Positions 7,741-15,896 of a stretch of 36,676 nucleotides of DNA are shown here, piece after piece. The stretch spans positions 1 through 36,676 of the forward strand of contig JABDFM010000029.1 in NCBI GenBank assembly GCA_013286565.1. Reading direction: 5' to 3'. Within the stretch, counting starts at the first letter, position 1, and each line of letters begins with the position of its first letter. The notes beneath the pieces are model-generated. The model was not told the origin of the DNA. It searched no databases and saw nothing but the letters and a program-made list of their open reading frames with translations. A program made the translations under genes and the position numbers. This DNA comes from Bacteroidota bacterium. Its GTDB lineage: Bacteria; Bacteroidota; Bacteroidia; Sphingobacteriales; Sphingobacteriaceae.

Positions 7741-8565
7741 CTAATCATTATCAGCTATCTGGAAATTAACCGGTATGTTATATTTCACACGCACCGCAGC
7801 ACCATTCTGTTTTCCGGGCTTCCATGCGGGTGCCAGTTTCAACACACGAAGGGCTTCCTCATCCAAACCAAAACCTACTCCCCGTTCAACCACAATATTT
7901 GACAGATGCCCGTCCTTTTCAATGATAAAGCTTAACCAAACCCTTCCCTGCTTACCTTCTTCTGATGCCTGGTGCGGATAATGTATATTCTTTTGCAAAA
8001 ATTTAGCCCATGCCGCGGCACCACCATAAGGTTCTGGCATTACATCAAGTCCGCTGACATCCACCGGATCTATATTTGCAGCAGGTGCAAGTGTAGTCCC
8101 TGAACCGCTCCCCTGGTCCGTTTTCAATATGTTATCACCTTTCCCATTGCCCTTAACTGTTTCCGGGCCAATGGTGACTTGTGTAAGCTGTTCACGGGTG
8201 GGCGGATTGGTGGTTACTGGGTCAGGTGCAACAACAGGCGTAGTATATATTATTGTTGAGGAATGTACAGCTGGTGGATGAACTGAATGTTGTATTGGCC
8301 TTGGCGGTTCTGCTGGCGGGCGAAGAGTTACAGTTATAATAGTTTGAGGATCATGAATAATGGTTGGCAACTGATGTGGGGCTGTATGTAAAACGGCATA
8401 TGTCATACCTAAAGCTAACAGAGTGCCAAAAGTAATGCCCATAGCCTTCAACATATTATCCGCATAATGCTTCCTCAGGTCATAGGCACCGTATTCTTTA
8501 TTGCGATCATCGAATACAAGCTCGAGCCACTCGGACTTGTATAAATCAAATTTTGAGATATTCAT
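7741..8565 (-). CDS. TonB family energy transducer (second copy)
   Basis: Spans the periplasm to transmit proton-motive force from ExbB/ExbD to TonB-dependent outer-membrane receptors. Layout: cytoplasmic N terminus with the Bacteroidota motif ELVFDDRNKEYGAYDLRKHY (about 15-34), one membrane helix (about 41-62), a Pro-rich linker (about 75-130), and a C-terminal TonB domain (about 185-274) ending NIPVNFQI. Length 274 residues. It starts 18 bases after the other tonB and is very similar to it at both ends but not in the linker. ExbB and ExbD are not in the window. Which receptors it serves is unknown. Confidence 0.92.
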   Translation of the reverse strand: MNISKFDLYKSEWLELVFDDRNKEYGAYDLRKHYADNMLKAMGITFGTLLALGMTYAVLHTAPHQLPTIIHDPQTIITVTLRPPAEPPRPIQHSVHPPAVHSSTIIYTTPVVAPDPVTTNPPTREQLTQVTIGPETVKGNGKGDNILKTDQGSGSGTTLAPAANIDPVDVSGLDVMPEPYGGAAAWAKFLQKNIHYPHQASEEGKQGRVWLSFIIEKDGHLSNIVVERGVGFGLDEEALRVLKLAPAWKPGKQNGAAVRVKYNIPVNFQIADND

Positions 8566-8583
8566 GGTTTCGGGATTTGATTG

Positions 8584-9405
8584 CTATTTATCATCATCAG
8601 GTATTACGAAAGTAATTGGCATGCTGAATTTCACGCGCACAGGCTGCCCGTTCTGGATGCCCGGTTTCCATTTCGGCGCCATTCTTAATACCCTTGCAGC
8701 CTCTTCGTCAAGCCCATACCCAGCTCCACGCTCAACCACCACGTTTGATATGTGTCCATCTTTCTCTACTATAAAGCTTAAAAACACTTTACCTTGTTTA
8801 CCTTCTTCCGAGGCCATTGCCGGGTAATGGATATTTTTCTGCAGGAATTTTGCCCAGGCAGCAGACCCACCTACTGGCTCAGGCAATACCTCGACTGAAT
8901 ACATATCTTTCGGAGTATTATCTTCGGTCACTTTTTGAGCAGTTCCGGTTCCTGGCCCATCAGGTATATCTATAACTTCATCACCCGGCTTGCCTTTTAT
9001 CGTTTGCGGTCCGATAGCAGAGGTCTGAAGCTCAGTTATTTTTGGGGGATTTTCCGCCTCTTTATCAGGAACCACCTTTAATATGGGAAACTTTACAGTA
9101 CTTACCGTTGTATGAGGTCTTGCAGGTTCAACCCTTGGTGGTATTATTTCGTGGGGTTTAATAGACGTTGGGGGGAGAATAGGTATATCAGGAACTATCC
9201 TGTAAACTTCAGTCGGCGTATGTTTAAACAACATTCCGTGTCCGATAAACAAAACGGTAACTCCAAAAAAAGCAATACCCATTGCCATTAACAAATTCCT
9301 GGAGTAATGTTTTCTTAGATCATAAGCGCCGTACTCTTTGTTTCGGTCGTCAAATACAAGCTCGAGCCACTCGGGTTTGTACAAATCAAATTTTGAGATA
9401 AGCAT
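8584..9405 (-). CDS. TonB family energy transducer (first copy)
   Basis: Same architecture as its neighbour: KEYGAYDLRKHY N terminus, a membrane helix at about 40-60, a Pro/Glu/Lys-rich periplasmic linker, and a C-terminal TonB domain from about 180, with GKQGKVFLSFIVEKDGHISN and the YGLDEEAARVLRMAPKWKPG block. Length 273 residues. The two copies form an 18-base-spaced pair, probably one transcript starting here; a 7-bp palindrome centred at 9450 lies in the upstream gap. The divergent linkers suggest different reach or partner choice, but this is inference. Confidence 0.92.
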   Translation of the reverse strand: MLISKFDLYKPEWLELVFDDRNKEYGAYDLRKHYSRNLLMAMGIAFFGVTVLFIGHGMLFKHTPTEVYRIVPDIPILPPTSIKPHEIIPPRVEPARPHTTVSTVKFPILKVVPDKEAENPPKITELQTSAIGPQTIKGKPGDEVIDIPDGPGTGTAQKVTEDNTPKDMYSVEVLPEPVGGSAAWAKFLQKNIHYPAMASEEGKQGKVFLSFIVEKDGHISNVVVERGAGYGLDEEAARVLRMAPKWKPGIQNGQPVRVKFSMPITFVIPDDDK

Positions 9406-9442
9406 AATGGTTGAAATTTAATTTTTAAATATAACGTTTATA

Positions 9443-9457
9443 CAATATTTAATATTG
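9443..9457. promoter_or_regulatory. Short palindrome upstream of the tonB pair
   Basis: CAATATT-T-AATATTG, a perfect 7-bp inverted repeat 38 bases before the first tonB start. Its position would suit an operator, but AT-rich palindromes arise easily by chance. The rest of the 9406-9562 gap holds nothing recognisable. Confidence 0.25.
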
Positions 9458-9562
9458 CATAAGATTATAAAAAAACTTTTTTCAACCTGACCATCCTACT
9501 TCAGAACAAATATTATTTGGCGTTTTTACCTAAAGGCATTATTTGAATTACAGTTTAGGTTT

Positions 9563-10147
9563 TCACCATTTGTCGGTAACTACTTTGGCAGGTAGTTTTT
9601 CTGCCTTTTTTATACCATGGCCTTCGGCCATATAAAGCTTTAATTTCTCACCCAATTGCTTACAGAATGCACCGGTTTGGTCAAAATAGCCATTCAATTC
9701 TTTCTTATCTAATTTTGATTCGGCTGTTTCAAGCGGCAGATCGATACCTGGTTTTGGCACAAAAACACCGTATCGGTTCTTCTCATACGGAGTAAAAATG
9801 AAATTAGTTAACCAATACCTGTATTTGGAGTCCTTACATTCAATATTTAGCGTATAAGCTATTTCCCCGCTCTCGTGTTTAACAAAAGTCGCCACACTAT
9901 AAACTAAAAATTTGTCACTGGTATAAAAATTACCTGCAGTAACTTCCGGTCCGGGTTTGGCTTTAGGATACGTCGTTTTAATAAAATATTCAGCATTTTT
10001 CTTTAAACTATCTAAAGCAATACCTGGCATATCAACTACCTGGTAATAGATATATTTATTTTGCTCATTGAGCGATAACAAATTTTTCTGTGCGTTTGCC
10101 GATCTAATAATGAATAAACCAATGGCAGCTAATAGAAATCTTTTCAT
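9563..10147 (-). CDS. Secreted DUF4468-like protein
   Basis: A 194-residue exported protein with a signal peptide cleaved near SANAQ (about residue 20). The central part, with the alternating pattern around FLVYSVATFVKHESGEIAYTLNIECKD followed by SKYRYWLTNFIFTPY (split here for readability), resembles DUF4468, a TBP2-like fold common in Bacteroidota periplasmic proteins. No catalytic residues are evident. It stands alone: a terminator separates it from the porin gene upstream, and 157 bases separate it from the tonB pair. Function unknown. The domain assignment is by pattern recognition and moderately sure. Confidence 0.75.
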   Translation of the reverse strand: MKRFLLAAIGLFIIRSANAQKNLLSLNEQNKYIYYQVVDMPGIALDSLKKNAEYFIKTTYPKAKPGPEVTAGNFYTSDKFLVYSVATFVKHESGEIAYTLNIECKDSKYRYWLTNFIFTPYEKNRYGVFVPKPGIDLPLETAESKLDKKELNGYFDQTGAFCKQLGEKLKLYMAEGHGIKKAEKLPAKVVTDKW

Positions 10148-10158
10148 GGTATAAATAT

Positions 10159-10189
10159 AAAGCCGCTCCCCTATATGGAGAGCGGCTTT
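10159..10189 (-). terminator. Terminator after the porin gene
   Basis: Stem AAAGCCGCT / AGCGGCTTT (9 bp), with further inner GC pairs and a TATAT loop, 20 bases past the porin stop. The minus-strand side ends in TTT followed by AT-rich bases. It ends 12 bases before the DUF4468-like ATG, so that gene probably has its own start signal. Confidence 0.75.
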
Positions 10190-10209
10190 GAAAATTAATT
10201 ATGTTTTTC

Positions 10210-11289
10210 TTAGAAAGCGTAAACCGCAGCAATTAAAAACTGAGAAGCGCTGTTTGTAGTTGCGCCACTGCTATCAACAAATGGTACAGCAAAGGCCGAG
10301 GTCTTATTGTCAAACCTGACCTCAGGGATCAGCATCAACGGCCCTGCTTTAATGTTGGCTGTTGCTGTTATCGCAGTTACATTACCACCGCCATTTTTAA
10401 CTTCAAAATACTCGCCTCTTAAGCCAAAGGTTACAACTTTTGATACTGCCAACTGAGGATATAGGGCTACACCATCATAACCACCGCCGCCATGAGCAGG
10501 AGTAAATGTAGCACCGTTCAACCCTAATTTAAATGCATCGGTAATTTGGTAAGCAGTAGTAAGGTCAAATATAGTACCAGAGGTAGGGCCTGTCGCTACG
10601 TTCAGGTAAGCTGTCCAGTTCTTTACCGGGGTGACAGTTAACTGTGCGCCAAAAGTGGATACATCATGTGTTGAAGTATAAGCATTCCAATTATCGTTGA
10701 AGATACCTGCCATTAAACTTACCTTATCCGAGAAGGTATAGGTGGCTTTAAAGCCTGCGTTCTCGAAAGGGCCACTGGTAAACAGGTACGAAGTAGAATA
10801 ATTGAAATTTCCCGCCGGTGAAATTACTTCGTATCCTATAAATGTTGACATATAACCTGCCGATAAGTTAAATTTATCAGTTACGTTATAGGATACATAC
10901 AGGTTCTGAATGTGAAATGAATTATTACTATTGAGGTTAGAGCCGTCACCATTTGGAACAGATTGATATTGTCCCCTCGGGCCGAATGATAATTCGCCTA
11001 CAAAAGATGCTTTACCAACTGTTTTCTTCAGGCCCAGGTCTATCATGCCGATGGATACTGAATTTTGGTCGCTGGCAAAGCTGGTTGGTATATTCCCATG
11101 TCCAGAAAAATCATATTTAAAGTACGTGTCTACTGATCCTGAAAATACTAATGGTGGATCTGGTGGGGCTGGTGCAGGCGCAGGGGCTGCGACAGCTGTT
11201 TTCCCGGTATCTGCCGGAGCTTTCGTCTCCGCTTTCGCTGACATATATACAACGATAAATAATGATAAAAGTAAAAGTATTTTTTTCAT
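10210..11289 (-). CDS. Outer-membrane beta-barrel porin (OmpL-like, Bbp2 type)
   Basis: Predicted outer-membrane channel. From the ATG at 11289 the product has 359 residues and starts with a clear signal peptide (MKKILLLLSLFIVVYMSAKA). An upstream in-frame Met at 11358 would place 23 polar residues before this and is rejected. An Ala/Pro-rich segment (about 24-45) is followed by alternating amphipathic strands to the C-terminal Phe, the usual barrel end. It fits the beta-barrel porin-2 (OmpL-like) family. It lies downstream of amt on the same strand and near GSIII, so it may admit ammonium or another nitrogen source; that role is inference. A terminator-like hairpin lies between it and amt. 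Confidence 0.85.
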   Translation of the reverse strand: MKKILLLLSLFIVVYMSAKAETKAPADTGKTAVAAPAPAPAPPDPPLVFSGSVDTYFKYDFSGHGNIPTSFASDQNSVSIGMIDLGLKKTVGKASFVGELSFGPRGQYQSVPNGDGSNLNSNNSFHIQNLYVSYNVTDKFNLSAGYMSTFIGYEVISPAGNFNYSTSYLFTSGPFENAGFKATYTFSDKVSLMAGIFNDNWNAYTSTHDVSTFGAQLTVTPVKNWTAYLNVATGPTSGTIFDLTTAYQITDAFKLGLNGATFTPAHGGGGYDGVALYPQLAVSKVVTFGLRGEYFEVKNGGGNVTAITATANIKAGPLMLIPEVRFDNKTSAFAVPFVDSSGATTNSASQFLIAAVYAF

Positions 11290-11414
11290 GATTGGTTTGA
11301 TTGAAAAGTTATTTTGATTGATTGATTGTGAGTTTACAGCAGTGCAAAGTACACCCATTCAGGGTTAAGTCGTAGCCTACACTGTGATTGTTTTAAGAGA
11401 AATTCGAATGAAAA

Positions 11415-11473
11415 ACTTGTGCGATCGGATATAAACAGGTAGTTAATAATACTGATTAACCAACCGCACAAGT
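11415..11473 (-). terminator. Nested hairpin after amt
   Basis: Outer stem ACTTGTGCG (11415-11423) / CGCACAAGT (11465-11473), inner stem GTTAAT / ATTAAC (11442-11447 / 11455-11460). On the minus strand the outer stem is followed by a run of T. It lies 18 bases past the amt stop and 125 bases before the porin start, so amt and the porin may be separate or attenuated units. Confidence 0.7.
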
Positions 11474-11490
11474 ATATATGGGCTGCTTGT

Positions 11491-13095
11491 TTAAGCAGTT
11501 ACCTTTGCATCCTTTTCAAAAAGGCCGCTTAGACTAACTTCATCGTCGTCCAATGCGTATGCTTCGGCACCGTGATCAAACATATCCAAACCACCCGGAC
11601 CTGTTTCACCGTGTGCTTCAACACGCAGTTTCCATGGATGCGGCAATAGCATAATAAGTTTCATCATTACCCAGGTTACAGTAAACACGGCTATAGCAAT
11701 TGTGAATGTACCTATTGCCTGTGCTTTTAATATACTGGCATCGCCGCCATAAAATAAACCTTTTACAAGGTTTGGCGCAGAATTATCAGCTCCGTAAGGA
11801 CCTGTTACTCCGAATTGACCTGTTGCGAATAAGCCTAATGATAATGTTCCCCATATACCTGCAAAACCATGTACCGGAACAGCACCGATTGGATCGTCTA
11901 TACGTAGATATTCTAATATTTTAACACCACCGAACACTACGAAACCAGCTACACCGCCTAATATGGTTGCACCCAATGGGCTAACCCAGTAACAAGGGCA
12001 AGTAATGGCAACTAAACCTGCAAGGAAACCATTTACGGTAAAACCTAAATCGAATTTCCCTTTAGTTGATCCAAACCACAGTCCAGCCAGCATAGCGGTA
12101 AATCCGCCGCCGCATGCCGCAAGTGTAGTATTGGTAGCAACACGGCCAATACCTATAGCGTCCATTGCCGAAAGTGTACTGCCCGGATTAAAACCGTACC
12201 AGCCAAACCATAAGATGAAACCACCGACAGCAGCCATTGGTAAATTATGTCCTGGTGGCATACCGCCGCCATCGCGTGCAAAAATACGCCCTATCCGTGG
12301 GCCTAAGACGACAGCACCCGCAAGTGAGGCCATACCCCCAATGGTATGCACAACTGTTGAGCCTGCAAAATCGCGGAAGCCTTGACCTAAGCTTACAAAG
12401 AAATGGTGGCTGCCTGCAGCATCTGCACTACCCATTAAAGCTAACCAGCCATCAGGTCCCCAGGCCCAGTGGCCAATAATTGGGTAGATGAAACCGGTAA
12501 TACCTATACTGTAAAGAATATCACCACGGAAACCTGTACGGCCGATCATAGCGCCTGAAACCACTGTTGAGCAGGTATCAGCAAAGGCATACTGGAATAT
12601 CCAGTGTGCTATTACCGGAACACCTGTGCCTGGATAGAGGTCAGGAGTTCCCTGAAGGAAAAACCAATGATAACCTATAAATCCGTTACCTGAGCTAAAC
12701 ATGAAGGCGTAACCAATAGCATAAAATAGGATACCGCAAAGACAGGTATCAAAAATACACTCCATCAAAACGTTTACAGTTTCGCGCTTACGTGCAAAGC
12801 CAACTTCAAGCATTACGAAACCTGCCTGCATTGCAAATACTAAGAACGCAGCAACTAATGTCCAAACCGTATCGATCGAATTCATCATTGATGTTTCAAT
12901 ATCGGTTGGTTTTGCAGGGGCAGCAGCAGCATGAGCCGCTGTAGGCAGCAATCCAGGGATGGTAAACATGGCTATTAAAACAAGGATTAGCCCGATCATT
13001 TTTCCTGTTAAAATGGTCGCCCCGAGCGCCCACTTTTCACGCGTCAGTTGTCGGAAGGAACTGAGCAAGTTGGTTTTTGTAAGTGTTACTTTCAT
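11491..13095 (-). CDS. amt: Ammonium transporter (Amt family)
   Basis: Inner-membrane ammonium channel. Conserved core: MLEVGFARKRETVNV (about 95-109), Asp242 and His250 in RDFAGSTVVHTIGG, and the second twin-His His409 in GAVPVHGFAGIWG. The length is 534 residues against ~400-430 for AmtB. The excess is an N-terminal extension with a basic stretch, a hydrophobic segment (about 33-50) ending in an Ala-rich cleavage-like site (AAHAAAA), and an acidic C-terminal tail (about 490-534). Periplasmic signal peptides occur in other Amt proteins. The start at 13095 is preferred, but a later start near residue 33 is possible. No glnK/PII gene is adjacent. Confidence 0.95.
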   Translation of the reverse strand: MKVTLTKTNLLSSFRQLTREKWALGATILTGKMIGLILVLIAMFTIPGLLPTAAHAAAAPAKPTDIETSMMNSIDTVWTLVAAFLVFAMQAGFVMLEVGFARKRETVNVLMECIFDTCLCGILFYAIGYAFMFSSGNGFIGYHWFFLQGTPDLYPGTGVPVIAHWIFQYAFADTCSTVVSGAMIGRTGFRGDILYSIGITGFIYPIIGHWAWGPDGWLALMGSADAAGSHHFFVSLGQGFRDFAGSTVVHTIGGMASLAGAVVLGPRIGRIFARDGGGMPPGHNLPMAAVGGFILWFGWYGFNPGSTLSAMDAIGIGRVATNTTLAACGGGFTAMLAGLWFGSTKGKFDLGFTVNGFLAGLVAITCPCYWVSPLGATILGGVAGFVVFGGVKILEYLRIDDPIGAVPVHGFAGIWGTLSLGLFATGQFGVTGPYGADNSAPNLVKGLFYGGDASILKAQAIGTFTIAIAVFTVTWVMMKLIMLLPHPWKLRVEAHGETGPGGLDMFDHGAEAYALDDDEVSLSGLFEKDAKVTA

Positions 13096-13645
13096 TGTTT
13101 GTTTAATTTAGTTTGATTGATTTGAACGATTTAATGACTATATAGTAGTAAACAGATAAATTAAATTGAAATTGTTAATAGAATTATATAATTTTTGAAT
13201 TTTAGATATCATTTTATTAATTTTTGATGAAATTATGTATGTTTTTCGAAAAAAACAAATTTTATGGTGGTAAATAATCATAAAAAATAGAAGAATTATG
13301 AAAATTGTAAAAAACACATAAAATTTAACACCCATTTTACATTATTTTTAACATAAAAATCAAAACAAGCTTATATTTTTATGATTTTCATTAGTAAATC
13401 AGGTTTATTCATTGATTTCATTCCATTTTATGAAACATTTTTAATCATTTTATTAAATTTACATGATTAAGGGTTGAATTTTTATCAAATCGGTATAATT
13501 CTATAAAATCTCGAAATTGATTGTCATAAATGAAATAAATGGGCTCTTTTTTAGATAAAAAAGATATTTTATTCAAACATTACCTGTAATATGAAGGATA
13601 ATTTTACTTTTGACGTTAACCTTCATCAATAAAAACAAATAAAGT
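13096..13645. other. AT-rich divergent regulatory region between amt and glnN
   Basis: 550 bases without a credible gene, strongly AT-rich. On the glnN side it holds an 8-bp hairpin TCTTTTTT/AAAAAAGA (13545-13564), a 7-base inverted pair ATGAAGG/CCTTCAT (13591-13597 and 13620-13626), and a -7 box between its arms. On the amt side no exact TAnnTTTG was found; the amt leader reads AATCAATCAAACTAA-like, A-rich as in other genes here. A 65-codon open frame (13138-13335, minus) is low-complexity and not believed. Confidence 0.7.
13605..13612 (+). promoter_or_regulatory. Candidate -7 box for glnN (TACTTTTG)
   Basis: Exact TAnnTTTG, 33 bases before the glnN ATG. It lies between the arms ATGAAGG (13591-13597) and CCTTCAT (13620-13626), so the inverted pair could be an operator, or the region could fold. 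No clear -33 TTG is seen. Confidence 0.5.
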
Positions 13646-15817
13646 ATGTCAAATATTCGATTTCAAGCACTCCAGGCAGTACTTGGTAGGACAGTTCAGG
13701 AAGTAAAGCTGCCTTCAAACAAAATTTCCGATTATTTTAGTGCCAATGTCTTCGATAAACTGAAGATGAAGGGCTATCTTTCAAAAGAAGCATACCAGGT
13801 TATCGTAGATTCTGTTGATAAAGGCGAGCCAATTCCACGGGATATGGCCGAACAGGTTGCATCAGCAATGAAATCGTGGGCATTAAGTAAAAATGCCACC
13901 CATTATACACATTGGTTCCAGCCGCTCACAGGCTCAACTGCCGAAAAACACGATGCTTTCTTTGAACCCACTTCTGAGGGGGGCGCGATCGAAACATTTT
14001 CGGGCGATGCCTTAGCTCAACAGGAGCCGGATGCTTCCAGCTTTCCAAGCGGTGGCATACGCAACACATTTGAGGCAAGAGGATATACCGCGTGGGACCC
14101 ATCTTCACCTGCATTTATTATGGGCCGCACATTGTGTATCCCAACTGTATTTGTTTCTTATACCGGCGAAGCATTAGATTATAAGGTGCCTTTATTAAAA
14201 GCTTTACATGCTTTAGATAAAGCAGCTGTGGATGTATGCCACTATTTTGATAAAAGTATTGAGAAAGTTAATGCTTCATTGGGTATCGAGCAGGAATATT
14301 TCCTCGTTGATATAGCCTTATTTAATGCACGCCCAGACCTTTATTTAACAGGCCGCACTTTATTCGGGCACATGTCCGCCAAAAATCAGCAATTAGAAGA
14401 CCATTATTTTGGCTCGATACCTGAACGGGTATATGCCTTTATGCAGGATATGGAGACCGAGGCGTTGCAATTAGGCATACCATTAAAAACCAGGCATAAT
14501 GAAGTTGCCCCATCGCAATTTGAGTGCGCCCCTATATATGAGGAGATCAACTTGGCAATTGACCATAATCAATTATTGATGGACCTGATGGACAGGGTTG
14601 CTAAGCGTCATAACTTTAAGGTGTTGCTACATGAAAAGCCTTATGAGGGTGTTAATGGCTCGGGCAAGCACAATAACTGGTCGATGATAACAAATACAGG
14701 TAAAAATCTATTGTCGCCAGGTAAAACGCCTAAAAACAACCTGATGTTCCTTACCTTTTTTGTTAATACCATTAAAGCTGTATATGAACATGCCGATCTG
14801 CTAAGGGCTTCCATCGCATCAGTAAACAATGATCACCGTTTAGGCGCCAACGAAGCTCCACCGGCTATTATCTCGATCTTCCTTGGCAGTCAGTTGAGTG
14901 ATGTGTTGGATGAGATAGAAACATCAAGGATCAGCAAAAAAATAAAGGATGATGCCATGTTATGGCAGGGCATCCCTAAAATACCGCAGATATTAAAAGA
15001 TAACACCGACCGTAACCGTACATCGCCATTTGCTTTTACAGGGAATAAATTTGAGCTGCGTGCAGTGGGTTCTTCAGCCAATTCGGCCAGCCCCATGACT
15101 ATTTTGAATATGATTGTGGCTGATCAGTTGAAGAAATTCAAATACGATGTAGATAAACTGATCAAAAAAGGTGAAAAGAAAGATGTTGCTCTGCTAATCG
15201 TTATTAAAAAATATATCAAAGAATCCAAAAATATACGATTCGAAGGCAATGGCTATAGTGAGGAGTGGGAAAAAGAAGCTGAGGCCCGCGGATTATCAAA
15301 CTTTAAAACAACACCTAAAGCTCTTGATGCCATTTTATCTGAAAAATCAGCTATACTTTTTGAGGACACCAAGGTGTTCAGCAAAAGAGAAGCACATGCA
15401 CGTCATGAGATCTTATTGGAGAGCTTTTATAAAAAATTGCAGATAGAAGCCCGTGTTATAGGCGAAATGGTAACTAATATCATTATCCCTACTGCTATTT
15501 CATACCAAACCAAATTGGTTGAAAATGTTAAAGGCTTAAAGGATATCGGCTTAGACAAATCCACTTACACAGCACAGTTGGATCTTATCAATCAGCTTTC
15601 GGAACATATTAATTTCATTAAGACGAATGTTGACCAAATGATTGGTGAGCGTAAAAAAGCCAACGTTATTGAAGATATACAAGCCAAGGCATTGGCTTAT
15701 GATGAAAAAGTAAAGACATATTTCCAGCCAATACGATACCATGTTGATAAACTGGAGCAATTGGTGGATGATTCTATATGGCCACTGCCGAAGTTTAGGG
15801 AATTGCTGTTTATTTGA
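13646..15817 (+). CDS. glnN: Type III glutamine synthetase
   Basis: Condenses glutamate and ammonia to glutamine with ATP in the cytoplasm. At 723 residues it fits GSIII (about 700-730), far longer than GSI or GSII. GSIII hallmarks: the N-terminal domain with THYTHWFQPLTG and EKHDAFFEP, then the catalytic region with GIEQEYFLVD, LKTRHNEVAPSQFE, NGSGKHNNWS and NRTSPFAFTGNKFELRAVGSSA (broken by position, about 434-460). It is divergent from amt, which suits shared control by nitrogen status. A -7 box lies 33 bases upstream. It converges with the ClC gene over a hairpin. Confidence 0.97.
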   Translation: MSNIRFQALQAVLGRTVQEVKLPSNKISDYFSANVFDKLKMKGYLSKEAYQVIVDSVDKGEPIPRDMAEQVASAMKSWALSKNATHYTHWFQPLTGSTAEKHDAFFEPTSEGGAIETFSGDALAQQEPDASSFPSGGIRNTFEARGYTAWDPSSPAFIMGRTLCIPTVFVSYTGEALDYKVPLLKALHALDKAAVDVCHYFDKSIEKVNASLGIEQEYFLVDIALFNARPDLYLTGRTLFGHMSAKNQQLEDHYFGSIPERVYAFMQDMETEALQLGIPLKTRHNEVAPSQFECAPIYEEINLAIDHNQLLMDLMDRVAKRHNFKVLLHEKPYEGVNGSGKHNNWSMITNTGKNLLSPGKTPKNNLMFLTFFVNTIKAVYEHADLLRASIASVNNDHRLGANEAPPAIISIFLGSQLSDVLDEIETSRISKKIKDDAMLWQGIPKIPQILKDNTDRNRTSPFAFTGNKFELRAVGSSANSASPMTILNMIVADQLKKFKYDVDKLIKKGEKKDVALLIVIKKYIKESKNIRFEGNGYSEEWEKEAEARGLSNFKTTPKALDAILSEKSAILFEDTKVFSKREAHARHEILLESFYKKLQIEARVIGEMVTNIIIPTAISYQTKLVENVKGLKDIGLDKSTYTAQLDLINQLSEHINFIKTNVDQMIGERKKANVIEDIQAKALAYDEKVKTYFQPIRYHVDKLEQLVDDSIWPLPKFRELLFI

Positions 15818-15831
15818 TTGTGAACACTTAT

Positions 15832-15896
15832 TTCCACGAATTTATTCGAATTCCACAAATCTAATTCGTGAAATTTGTGCTTATAAATTCGTGGAA
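15832..15896. terminator. CACGAATT-word hairpin between glnN and the ClC gene
   Basis: Perfect 14-bp outer stem (15832-15845 / 15883-15896, TTCCACGAATTTAT) and a 7-bp inner stem CACAAAT/ATTTGTG (15854-15860 / 15873-15879). It lies between convergent genes and could terminate both, though without a long U-tract. The ClC stop codon and its last five codons lie within or touch the right arm. Confidence 0.7.

Noticed and set aside
11290..11358. Longer N terminus for the porin
   Set aside because: The first 23 residues precede a textbook signal peptide and would contain a near-match promoter sequence (TACTTTG).
12005..12385. 126-codon plus-strand frame inside amt
   Set aside because: Antisense shadow of the strongly conserved Amt coding sequence.
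13138..13335. 65-codon open frame on the minus strand in the amt-glnN gap
   Set aside because: Very AT-rich, low-complexity product rich in Ile, Phe, Lys and Asn with no family pattern, and an expected chance product of such DNA.
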